Source: JAEULH01 sp963789785
GTDB lineage: Bacteria > Pseudomonadota > Alphaproteobacteria > Rhodospirillales > Defluviicoccaceae
Length of the DNA: 64,000 nucleotides
Reading direction: 5' to 3'
Assembly (NCBI GenBank): GCA_963789785.1
Contig: CAWBNC010000034.1
Coordinates: 1-64,000, forward strand
Positions 1-5,933 of the stretch are shown here, piece by piece (positions within the stretch are counted from its first letter, which is position 1; each line of letters begins with the position of its first letter). The translations under genes and the position numbers were made by a program. The notes beneath the pieces were generated by a model. It had not been told where the DNA came from, did not search any database, and saw only the letters and a list, made by a program, of their open reading frames with translations.

Positions 1-957
1 GTTCGAACGGGTTTTGTCGACGGAAATCCTGCCGGTTCGAACCGGTTCCCCGACCTTCTCACCGTCGGCCAAGCCAGCCAATATCTTCATGCCAAGGGTC
101 TGGATCGCACCACGAAGACCATCCGGAAGTGGTGCCGCTTGGAGCACATCGAGACGAAGAGCAACACGATCCCAGGCGGGCCGAAGTGGCTCATCGTTCG
201 CTCGACACTCGATGCGAAGATCGAAGAAGAGAAAGTCATCGAAGCCGCACTCAAGCAAAAAACCGGTTCATACCAGTTCGAACCAGTTCGCGTGGAAACC
301 AGTTCGAACCAGTCCGAACCGGTTTACAATCACGAGCTCGTGAAGACACTCGCCCAGCAGATCATCGAGAAGGACAAGCAGCTTGAGAATGCCCACAGCA
401 GGGAGATTGAATTAACGAAGATCATCGCCAGCCAGAATGAAAAGCATCACGAGCTTGCGCGCGACATGGCGCAGCTCGGCATTACCATCGGCAACGCGTT
501 GCGACTGAACTCGGGTGACGGTGGTTCGAACCGGTCTGGCCAGGATCAGCGAGAAGAGGTGCGAGCAAAAGTCGCCGAGAACGAGGCGCCGACGATCAGG
601 ACACAGCCGCCGGCGATCCCCACTCCTTCGGCGGCGACGTCGCAAACTTCTTCGAACCACGCCGAACCGGGGGTGCGGCAGTATGAGGAACCCAGGTACG
701 ACGATCGCGCTACAGCTCGCACCAATCATCCGACTTGGAACACTTCACCCGATCGAGAAGAGACGACAGAGGCGGCAGCCTTCGACGAGGCCGACGAGAC
801 CTGGGAGCCGCCGGTTCCCCCATCGGACGATCAGCAACAACCGATGAACCACCATGACCCTTCCGAGGTCGAGTACCCACCCCGGTACGGTAACTTCCAA
901 CGCGACAGACAAGGGGATAACGCAACTCCGCATTCCCATCAACGCGGTGTACAATAG
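1..957 (+). CDS. HTH plus coiled-coil DNA-binding protein, 5-prime end cut by window edge
   Basis: The frame is open from base 1 to the stop at 955-957, so the N-terminus lies off the window; the first in-frame ATG (139) would cut the DNA-binding domain. Counting from base 1, residues about 19-64 look like a MerR/excisionase-type helix-turn-helix (LLTVGQASQYLHAKG, then KTIRKWCRLEHIET). Residues about 109-168 are a charged heptad-like coiled coil. The rest is polar, Pro/Ser/Glu-rich and probably disordered. HTH, coiled coil and disordered tail next to an origin recall single-protein plasmid partition factors such as pSK1 Par, or KfrA-like regulators; this is an analogy, not a homology claim. 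Five bases separate it from the next gene, so the two are probably co-transcribed. Its coding sequence carries repeated TTCGAA palindromes that it may bind itself. Confidence 0.6.
   Translation, partial: VRTGFVDGNPAGSNRFPDLLTVGQASQYLHAKGLDRTTKTIRKWCRLEHIETKSNTIPGGPKWLIVRSTLDAKIEEEKVIEAALKQKTGSYQFEPVRVETSSNQSEPVYNHELVKTLAQQIIEKDKQLENAHSREIELTKIIASQNEKHHELARDMAQLGITIGNALRLNSGDGGSNRSGQDQREEVRAKVAENEAPTIRTQPPAIPTPSAATSQTSSNHAEPGVRQYEEPRYDDRATARTNHPTWNTSPDREETTEAAAFDEADETWEPPVPPSDDQQQPMNHHDPSEVEYPPRYGNFQRDRQGDNATPHSHQRGVQ
2..656. repeat. Six TTCGAA-centred palindromic sites inside the coding region
   Basis: TTCGAA occurs at 2, 36, 277, 303, 525 and 651, usually within GGTTCGAACC or CAGTTCGAACCAG. 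The site at 32-45 is a perfect 14-bp palindrome (CCGGTTCGAACCGG). An 18-bp direct repeat starts at 273 and 299 with one mismatch. Isolated AACCGGTT-like half sites also occur near 261 and 317. The copies fall in different codon phases (SNR, QFEPV, SSNQ), so repetition at the peptide level does not explain them. They look like operators or a centromere-like site. Confidence 0.6.
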
Positions 958-962
958 TCCCT

Positions 963-1322
963 ATGGAACGGGCCTTCAACCAAGGGGGGCACATCGCCGA
1001 TCTGTTGTCGAAGAAGCAGTTCCGCCTACAGCCCCGCTTCACCATCATCCACCACCCAATTCGAGAGAAGTTCGGGTTGTCATTGTCGACCTACGCGGTG
1101 ATCGACAGCATCCATCAGCTTTCCCACCGGCCTGACTACCCATGGTGTACGACACCAAAGGACAAGCTCGCCGACTTCCTCTCCTTCAGCCGGCGCACCG
1201 TCTTCAACGCGATCAGCGAGGGCATCGAGAAGGGCCTCCTCGAGAAGAACGACCGCGGCGACCTCCGCTCGACGAGCCAATGGATCGAGAACGTCGTGCT
1301 CTACAACTCAAAATCCGCGTAG
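963..1322 (+). CDS. Small winged-helix replication-initiator-like protein
   Basis: This is a 119-residue protein. Residues about 31-55 (FTIIHHPIREKFGLSLSTYA) resemble the N-terminal helix region of plasmid or phage initiators. Residues about 66-110 form a helix-turn-helix with wing (KLADFLSFSRRTVFNAISEG, then IEKGLLEKNDRG). It lies directly upstream of iteron-like repeats and a DnaA box, the usual place for a Rep or iteron-binding factor. At 119 residues it has room for only one winged helix, whereas RepA/Pi-type initiators have two, so it may be a regulator of the origin rather than the initiator. No clear Shine-Dalgarno is visible; five bases separate it from the upstream gene, suggesting translational coupling. 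The specific family is not identified. Confidence 0.55.
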   Translation: MERAFNQGGHIADLLSKKQFRLQPRFTIIHHPIREKFGLSLSTYAVIDSIHQLSHRPDYPWCTTPKDKLADFLSFSRRTVFNAISEGIEKGLLEKNDRGDLRSTSQWIENVVLYNSKSA

Positions 1323-1332
1323 GGAACGGACA

Positions 1333-1453
1333 GTGCAAATTTTGCACTCATGGTGCAGTGACCCCGGATCGCTGTGGATAACTCAAAAACCATGGTGCAA
1401 GTTTTGCACAACCAAGGTGCATAATTTGCACCTGAAAAGTGCACTTTTTGCAC
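1333..1453. repeat. Iteron-like 15-bp palindromes, three at exact 22-bp period
   Basis: Four copies of a 15-bp palindrome (GTGCAAATTTTGCAC and variants with changed centres) start at 1333, 1395, 1417 and 1439. The last three are exactly 22 bp apart, two helical turns. A half copy (GTGCAG) starts at 1353. All outer arms are GTGCA/TGCAC; only the centre varies. Spacing, size and position match plasmid iterons. Confidence 0.75.
1373..1381 (-). promoter_or_regulatory. Perfect DnaA box
   Basis: TGTGGATAA on the plus strand is the reverse complement of the consensus DnaA box TTATCCACA. It lies between the first iteron and the 22-bp iteron block, close to the phase of the array. Confidence 0.7.
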
Positions 1454-1573
1454 TACACTATAAATATAGATATCTACATCATAAATACATTACGAAACGC
1501 TTTTCAAAAAAGCCGCACGACAACTAAGCATGGGATTTGAAAACCACGACTTCGTGGCAACATTGGAAGCGCT

Positions 1574-1753
1574 ATGACTGACCAGAAAAACCAATCCAAT
1601 CGCCGCGACACCTGGGATGCGCTCTTCAAGGTACTGGAGGGCGTGCGGTATCAAGGCCCTGAGCCACGTCCGTCTCCGGAGGAGGAAGAGCGCATGGTCG
1701 ACGAGATGGTGCGACGAGAGCGCGAGGATCGGGGAGGTGTGGACGACAGGTAG
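1574..1753 (+). CDS. Hypothetical 59-residue acidic protein
   Basis: A 59-codon frame starts with ATG and ends at TAG 1751-1753. It is rich in Glu, Arg and Asp, has a short hydrophobic patch near residues 14-21 (TWDALFKVLE) and a charged helical C-terminus (MVDEMVRRERED). It lies between the origin and hicBA. I do not recognise a family. Position and size suit a small plasmid maintenance or antitoxin-like protein, but this is only context. Confidence 0.4.
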   Translation: MTDQKNQSNRRDTWDALFKVLEGVRYQGPEPRPSPEEEERMVDEMVRREREDRGGVDDR

Positions 1754-1770
1754 GTTGCGCTCCCTACGAC

Positions 1771-1798
1771 TGTACAACCTGCATTTTCAGGGTATGAT
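1771..1798 (+). promoter_or_regulatory. Candidate hicBA promoter
   Basis: A good -10 hexamer, TATGAT (1793-1798), lies 16 bp after a weak -35, TGTACA (1771-1776). The hicB ATG is only 9 bases past the -10, so the transcript would be leaderless or nearly so; there is no Shine-Dalgarno. Confidence 0.4.
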
Positions 1799-1807
1799 AC
1801 GGGTACC

Positions 1808-2128
1808 ATGGCACACGAGGCATCCATCGAAACCCAGTCCTACACCTACACCGTCCTCCTTGAACCTGACGAGGACGGGGGCTTTGTCGTGACGTGTCCG
1901 GCCCTTCCCGGGCTCGTCAGCCACGGGGACACCCTCGAAGAGGCTCGCGAACACGCGGCCGAGGCGATCGAGCTCTATCTTGAGTGCCTGAAGGCCGAAG
2001 GAAGCCCCGTCCCGGTCGGGGAAGAGCAGCCGACCGCGACGCGTCGCGAGCCGATCACGGTTAAGTTTCCCCATGCGTATGACCGCCCTGCCGGCAGTGA
2101 AGCCGGAGGCGGTGATCCGTGCGCTTGA
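1808..2128 (+). CDS. hicB: HicB-family antitoxin
   Basis: This 106-residue protein has the HicB partial RNase-H fold signature in residues about 12-60: YTVLLEPDEDGGFVVTCPAL, then PGLVSHGDTLEEA and AAEAIELYLE. HicB binds and neutralises HicA and usually represses the operon. The tail (after residue about 70) is short, Pro/Gly-rich and lacks an obvious HTH or RHH DNA-binding domain. It overlaps hicA by about 50 bases, which ties synthesis of the two together. Order is antitoxin then toxin. Confidence 0.85.
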   Translation: MAHEASIETQSYTYTVLLEPDEDGGFVVTCPALPGLVSHGDTLEEAREHAAEAIELYLECLKAEGSPVPVGEEQPTATRREPITVKFPHAYDRPAGSEAGGGDPCA

Positions 2129-2306
2129 GCGTGCGGGATTTGTTGTTGAGCGGGTGAAGGGAAGCCACCACGCGCTCAAGCACCCCGACAAGCCACGGCT
2201 CCACGTCACAGTGGCCTTTCATAAGCGGGAGATACCTCGCGGCACGCTCCGAGCGATCATCAAGCAGGCCGGCCTCACGACCGAGGAGTTCCTGGAGCTC
2301 CTCTAG
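2079..2306 (+). CDS. hicA: HicA-family mRNA interferase toxin
   Basis: HicA toxins are about 60-80-residue double-stranded-RNA-binding-fold mRNA interferases that cut mRNA independently of the ribosome. This one is 75 residues, with the family core RALERAGFVVERVKGSHHAL, including the catalytic His in GSHH, then HVTVAFHKREIPRGTLRAI and the C-terminal AGLTTEEFLELL. An alternative ATG at 2073 adds two residues. It overlaps the end of hicB and should be co-transcribed with it. Confidence 0.88.
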   Translation: MTALPAVKPEAVIRALERAGFVVERVKGSHHALKHPDKPRLHVTVAFHKREIPRGTLRAIIKQAGLTTEEFLELL

Positions 2307-2322
2307 CCGAGGAGCGACCACC

Positions 2323-2499
2323 ATGACCACCGACCCATTCCGCATCGAAGTCGAGCCCGATGAAGACGCCTGGCATGCCTACTGTCCGGCGCTGGTCCGG
2401 TACGGCGGCGCAACCTGGGGTGAAACCCGAGAAGAGGCCCTGCAAAACATCCGGCAGGTGATCGAGATGGTTGTTGCTGACCTCAGCGAGACCGGTTGA
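2323..2499 (+). CDS. Second, short HicB-like protein without its own HicA
   Basis: A 58-residue frame starts 16 bases after hicA, preceded by GAGG. It carries the HicB-type core (FRIEVEPDEDAWHAYCPALV, then WGETREEALQNIRQVIEM) and ends where the fold ends, so it has no DNA-binding tail. It may be a third cistron of the hicBA operon, a spare antitoxin, or an anti-toxin decoy. No second toxin follows. Confidence 0.65.
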   Translation: MTTDPFRIEVEPDEDAWHAYCPALVRYGGATWGETREEALQNIRQVIEMVVADLSETG

Positions 2500-2610
2500 G
2501 GCCCTGGCTGAAGCGCATTTCCGCCCTCACAGACGTTTCTTTGTTCGTGGCCGCCAGCCGGACATCAAGATCCCGCAGTGACGCACAGCGATCGCGTCTG
2601 TGCCGGTCAC

Positions 2611-2665
2611 TTGACCGCATCGGCAGGTATGGTACATTGATTAATGTTAATTAGTATTGATTAAT
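2611..2665 (+). promoter_or_regulatory. Promoter and operator of the Phd/RelE pair
   Basis: TTGACC (2611-2616) and TACATT (2633-2638) are 16 bp apart. ATTGATTAAT is repeated exactly at 2636-2645 and 2656-2665, 20 bp centre to centre, overlapping the -10. Such repeats over the core promoter are typical sites for antitoxin autorepression. A GGAGG motif precedes the ATG at 2677. Confidence 0.5.
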
Positions 2666-2676
2666 CGGAGGGCCGC

Positions 2677-2988
2677 ATGGCTCGCCAGAAACAGCCTATG
2701 GTTCGACACCTTCCCATCACCAAAGCCCGCATCAATCTCGGCGACGTGGTCAAGCGCGTTCACCGGGACAAGGAGTACATCGTCCTCGAGAAGGGCGGCC
2801 TTCCCGTTGCCGCCATCATGGATATCGACGAGTTCGAGGACTACCTCGAGCTCCAGGATCCCCAGGTGAGCCGGATCATCGTGGAAGGCACGAAGGAATA
2901 CCTGGCCGGCAAGAGCAGGCCCGCCGAGGATCTTCTCGCTGAGCTCGAGGAAGAGGAGCGCGAGAGCGCCGCAGAGGCGGCTCGATAA
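2677..2988 (+). CDS. Phd/YefM-family antitoxin
   Basis: This 103-residue protein matches Phd/YefM antitoxins: an N-terminal DNA-binding half (LPITKARINLGDVVKRVH, then EYIVLEKGGLPVAAIMDIDE) and an acidic helical C-terminus (residues about 65-103) expected to wrap the toxin. The start is supported by GGAGG just upstream. Fifteen bases separate it from the RelE-like toxin, the normal operon order. The repeat over its promoter suggests autoregulation. Confidence 0.8.
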   Translation: MARQKQPMVRHLPITKARINLGDVVKRVHRDKEYIVLEKGGLPVAAIMDIDEFEDYLELQDPQVSRIIVEGTKEYLAGKSRPAEDLLAELEEEERESAAEAAR

Positions 2989-3003
2989 CCTTCACCGTCC
3001 GGT

Positions 3004-3294
3004 ATGGCAGGTTCATTCGTTGTCCGCACAAACCCGCGCTTTGACCGCTTCGCCAAAGCGCTCCGGAAGCAGCATCCGGATTTCACCGCGCATTACCGCG
3101 ACTGCGTCGCGATCCTGCAGGCCGATCCGTACAACATGACCGGCGTGCACACGATCAAGAAGCTTACCAACGTCCCACGCGGGGAGGGCCAGTACCGCCT
3201 ACGTCTGCGACGGTGGCGCTTCCGCTACGACATCTACGACGAAACCGTCCTGTTGACCTACTGCGGCCTTCGGGACGAGAGCACCTACCGGTAA
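3004..3294 (+). CDS. RelE/ParE-family toxin
   Basis: This 96-residue basic protein has the RelE/ParE-fold pattern: a helical N-terminus (FDRFAKALRKQHPDFTAHYR) followed by beta strands with the typical ending LRLRRWRFRYDIYDETVLL. RelE-type members cleave mRNA on the ribosome, while ParE-type members poison gyrase; the sequence alone does not say which. It is paired with the Phd-type antitoxin 15 bases upstream. Confidence 0.78.
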   Translation: MAGSFVVRTNPRFDRFAKALRKQHPDFTAHYRDCVAILQADPYNMTGVHTIKKLTNVPRGEGQYRLRLRRWRFRYDIYDETVLLTYCGLRDESTYR

Positions 3295-3437
3295 GCTTGG
3301 CCACGCGAAGCATGTTACGAGGCGGGCCGTGGCGCCCGTAAAGGACATGACTGGTGGCCAACCTGCCCGATGCGGTGGCTGGCATCCACCGATAACGGCA
3401 GAAAACGTCGCGATCCGCGCCAACCGGCGCAAATTAT

Positions 3438-3464
3438 GGGTGGGCATACATGGTATGCCCACCC
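3438..3464. repeat. Perfect hairpin, 12-bp stem, 3-nt loop
   Basis: GGGTGGGCATAC and its exact complement flank an ATG loop. There is no T-tract on either side, so it is a weak candidate for an intrinsic terminator and is more like a REP-type or attenuator hairpin. Confidence 0.6.
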
Positions 3465-3528
3465 TGGAACGTGCTCATTCGCCGAAATACGGCGGAACTG
3501 CAACCCAACAACCTCCCGCCAACCGTCG

Positions 3529-3636
3529 CGCTAGCGCCCGACCCCACCCCATTTCCAATCTCTAGCCGCGCTTGGCTTCGGGCTTCGTCTGTCAAAAAGA
3601 CATCCTCGCCAAATGCGGTGGGGTCGGGCGCTAGCG
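3529..3636. repeat. 26-bp inverted repeat separated by 56 bp
   Basis: Left arm 3529-3554 and right arm 3611-3636 match at 25 of 26 positions and begin with CGCTAGCGCCCGACCCCACC. Arms of this length look like ends of a small mobile unit or a MITE, or a large cruciform. No coding capacity lies between the arms. Confidence 0.55.
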
Positions 3637-3734
3637 CTTGCTCGGTTTTGCGAAGCCAATCGCGTCCGCAGTGCGGTGCTCTTGGGCAAAACCGGCACCG
3701 ACGGTTGGCGGGGAACCGGCTCCAACCTACGACC

Positions 3735-3840
3735 TCACGGGCTCAACGAGCTTGCAGAGCACCGCGTCTTCGACCGTGTCCGGCTGCTCACCCTCGGGGA
3801 GCTGGGTAGGAGCTGGGAAGACGGATGTGGAACGGGCGAG
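3735..3840 (-). pseudogene. Relic of a primase gene 3-prime end
   Basis: Read on the minus strand, one frame gives ELPEGEQPDTVEDAVL, nearly the same as the primase ending ELPEGEQPDTVEEAVL at about 4575-4640. DNA similarity covers the last 20-30 codons and the stop region and then fades. It is divergent enough to be a fragment of a paralogue or an old duplication. The RHH/RelE cassette lies between this tail and the intact primase gene. Confidence 0.6.
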
Positions 3841-3913
3841 AGATGAACACGACACGCAACCCAACGAGTGTCAACCCCGCCTCCTTAGCTGTCTGTGCTA
3901 CACTTAGTACAAC

Positions 3914-4195
3914 ATGGCACAACGTGATACACAATCTACGACCATAAACGTGCGCATCCCCAAGCACCTCAAGAACGGGCTCGAGGAGCTCGCGCGCAGC
4001 ACGAGCCGCTCGAAGTCCTTTCTCGCGGTCGAAGCGCTCGACAACTACCTCAAGGCCAATGCCTGGCAGGTGGAGAAGATCGAGGAGGCGGTCGCCACGC
4101 TCGATGCCGGCGCTCCCACCATTCCGCACGAAAGCGTCGAGGCATGGGTGCGGTCGTGGAACACGGACAGGGAGCTACCGAAACCAACCGCATAG
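3914..4195 (+). CDS. Ribbon-helix-helix antitoxin
   Basis: This 93-residue protein begins with a CopG/RHH domain: strand STTINVRIPKHLKNGLEELA, then helix STSRSKSFLAVEALDNYL. The C-terminal half (residues about 50-93) is helical and acidic, as in RelB/ParD-type antitoxins that mask the toxin. It ends 3 bases before the toxin start. RHH antitoxins bind as dimers to operators at their own promoter. Confidence 0.82.
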   Translation: MAQRDTQSTTINVRIPKHLKNGLEELARSTSRSKSFLAVEALDNYLKANAWQVEKIEEAVATLDAGAPTIPHESVEAWVRSWNTDRELPKPTA

Positions 4196-4198
4196 CCT

Positions 4199-4483
4199 AT
4201 GCCTGTGCGCTGGTCAGAACTCGCCCTTGCCGATCTCGAGGCACTTCGCACCTACCTCGCACAGCACAGCGAGCGGGCATCGGGGACGATCGTGCTCACC
4301 ATCTTCGCCCATATCGACCACCTGAAAACCCAGCCGCACATCGGCCGCCCGGGCAGGGTAGCGGGCACCCGCGAGCTCCTCACCCGCCCGGCGCCCTTCA
4401 TCGTGCCGTACCGCGTCAAGGGCGAGGTGATCGAGATCCTCCGCGTGCTCCATACGGCCCAAGCCTGGCCTGAGGGCCTCTAG
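4199..4483 (+). CDS. RelE/ParE-family toxin
   Basis: This 94-residue protein begins with the ParE-type RWSELALADLEALRTYLA helix pair and ends with the strand pattern PFIVPYRVKGEVIEILRVLH seen in RelE/ParE toxins, including the RVLH motif near the C-terminus. It follows the RHH antitoxin with a 3-base gap. The family covers gyrase poisons (ParE) and mRNA interferases (RelE); the RHH partner favours the RelE/ParE superfamily without settling the target. Confidence 0.82.
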   Translation: MPVRWSELALADLEALRTYLAQHSERASGTIVLTIFAHIDHLKTQPHIGRPGRVAGTRELLTRPAPFIVPYRVKGEVIEILRVLHTAQAWPEGL

Positions 4484-4513
4484 CGACGGGCATACGAACG
4501 AGACCAAAAGAAA

Positions 4514-4542
4514 CCCCGCAGGAGCGACGCGCTCCCGCGGGG
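4514..4542 (-). terminator. Intrinsic terminator for the primase gene (minus strand)
   Basis: CCCCGCAGGAGCG and CGCTCCCGCGGGG form a 13-bp stem with one mismatch and an ACG loop. On the minus strand the stem is followed by TTTCTTTT, so it suits termination of the leftward primase transcript; there is no T-run on the plus strand. Confidence 0.7.
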
Positions 4543-4563
4543 TGATACGAATGCCTCATGGGC

Positions 4564-5593
4564 TCACGGCTTCAACGAGCCGAGCACCGCCTCCTCGACC
4601 GTGTCCGGCTGTTCACCCTCGGGAAGCTCTGCAGAGCCGGACGAAGAACGAACGGGCGAGGACGGGAAGCATCGCAAGCGCCGCCGCCCTGCCCGGCGCA
4701 TCGCCGTCGAGCATGAGCGAGACTTGCCGCACCCCGGCCTCGCGGAGCAGGGCAACCTGCTCGTCCGCGATCGAGCTGCCCATGAGCGCCACGACCGGTA
4801 TCCCGAGCCCGTGGAGCCGCATGGCGCCGAAGTAGCCCTCGACCACGACCACGTGCTCGATCGGCCGCACCAGGCGCGAGAGGTTGAACAAGACCAGCGA
4901 CTTTCCGAACTTCGGCGGCAGCAGGTACTTCTCGACCTCGTCCGGCACGTCGTCGTCGGCAAAGCGGCCGGCGTATGCGACGAGCTCGCCGTCCGCGTCA
5001 TGGATCGGGATCGCGATCCTGCCCTTCATCATCCCCCGGTCGCAGTATCCGAGCTCGAAGTGCTGGATAAGGGAGGCGGAGAGCCGGCCCAGGAGGTACG
5101 GGTGCTCCGGATCGAGCTTGAGCCGGAAGGAAAGCGGCGGATTGCGCTCCGGACGGTCTTGCGGCGCCGCCTTTTCCCGTGCGGTAGCCGGTTTTGGCCG
5201 CCTCTGGGGCCGCCTGAGGCGCCGACAGGCGCCGTTTCCTGCCTCTTCGCGGGCCTTGGCTGTGTTTCGCCCGCTTCGGGGCGTGTCCGCGGCTTCTGTG
5301 CGCTCCGAGAGGCTGATACCCGAGGCCTCGGCGACGATGACCGCCGCCTCACGCAGCGCGCAACCCTCGAGCTTGGCGACGAAGTCGAGCACGTTGCCCT
5401 TGGCGCCGCAGCCGAAGCAGTGGAACCCACCCTTCCCGAGGTTCACCTTGAACGACGGCTTGGTCTCCTCGTGGAAGGGGCAGAGCGCCGAGCGCTCATC
5501 GCCCGTCCCTTTGAGGTCGATATCGTAGCGGCGAAGCACAGCCTCGAACGAGGCGTTGTCTTTGACAAAGCGAAAGTCAATGAACTGGCCCAT
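4564..5593 (-). CDS. CHC2-Toprim DNA primase, DnaG-type, frameshift near end
   Basis: The protein starts at ATG 5593 (GQFIDFRFVKDN). Residues about 36-62 are a CHC2 zinc-binding domain (CPFHEETKPSF, then FHCFGCGAKGNVLDFV). A low-complexity linker follows, then a Toprim domain with the acidic VVVEGYFGAM and LMLDGDAPGR motifs. At about 340 residues it is shorter than chromosomal DnaG (about 600) and lacks the DnaB-interacting C-terminus, as in plasmid-type primases. One extra base at about 4640 moves the frame; without it the protein ends ELPEGEQPDTVEEAVL plus a short tail at 4564, otherwise it stops at 4613. It would make RNA primers for plasmid or transferred-strand replication. Confidence 0.85.
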
Positions 5594-5933
5594 CTCTGGA
5601 TCCTCTATGCAGTGATGTCTGCATAAAGCGTACAGGAATGGGCAAAAGAGACGCATTGACAGCCCGTGTATTACACGGTCGTGTGACTTGGCGTATCCGT
5701 ATATACTGAGACTATTGGATCTGTGCCGGCGTACTTCGCGGCCAGTATCCTGTTCTGGGCCTACTGCCCTCGCAAAGGAGGGTTTGGGAACACGAAGACG
5801 CACACGGCAGACGTCTTCTCGTCCCATCGCTTGGAGGCATCCCGCTCGACACAAGGGGAATGTGCCGCACGGGAAAACACCGCTCCCGTCCCACGGAGCA
5901 CGCGCGTTTCAGACGGGATGCTGGCCCTGGACT
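5594..5933. other. Divergent regulatory region between primase and transfer ATPase
   Basis: These 340 bp separate two divergent operons. The rightward side has a near-consensus -10 (TATACT, 5702-5707). TTGACA lies at 5656-5661 but has no matching -10 at 17 bp. A perfect odd-centred palindrome sits at 5664-5678. The frame of the downstream ATPase is open through part of this region, but no start or homology supports coding. Confidence 0.45.
5664..5678. promoter_or_regulatory. 15-bp palindromic operator candidate
   Basis: CCGTGTATTACACGG is a perfect inverted repeat with one central base. It lies between the TTGACA at 5656 and the TATACT at 5702 in the divergent region, a typical place for a dimeric repressor site. 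Confidence 0.5.

Larger units (their letters stand above)
1323..1573. other. Probable iteron-type replication origin (oriV-like)
   Basis: A 251-bp gene-free stretch follows the winged-helix gene. It holds, in order, the first iteron, the DnaA box, the three phased iterons, and an AT-rich run at about 1445-1510 that could serve as the unwinding element. This is the canonical arrangement of an iteron plasmid origin. Whether it is active, or fossilised in a chromosome, cannot be told from sequence. Confidence 0.65.
3295..3913. other. Gene-poor spacer with hairpins and a primase-tail relic
   Basis: These 619 bp hold no convincing gene. They contain a 12-bp-stem hairpin (3438-3464), a 26-bp inverted repeat (3529-3636) and, at 3735-3840 on the minus strand, sequence resembling the end of the primase gene located at 4564-5593. 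The open frames here are by-products of GC bias. Confidence 0.6.

Noticed and set aside
2..656. TTCGAA sites as fragments of tRNA T-arms (GTTCGAA)
   Set aside because: They extend as palindromes (GGTTCGAACC) rather than T-arm sequences, no acceptor or anticodon stems are near, and they lie inside a protein gene.
1333..1453. CRISPR-like array
   Set aside because: Repeats are 15 bp and palindromic, spacing is 7 bp (22-bp period), no cas genes are present; iterons explain them.
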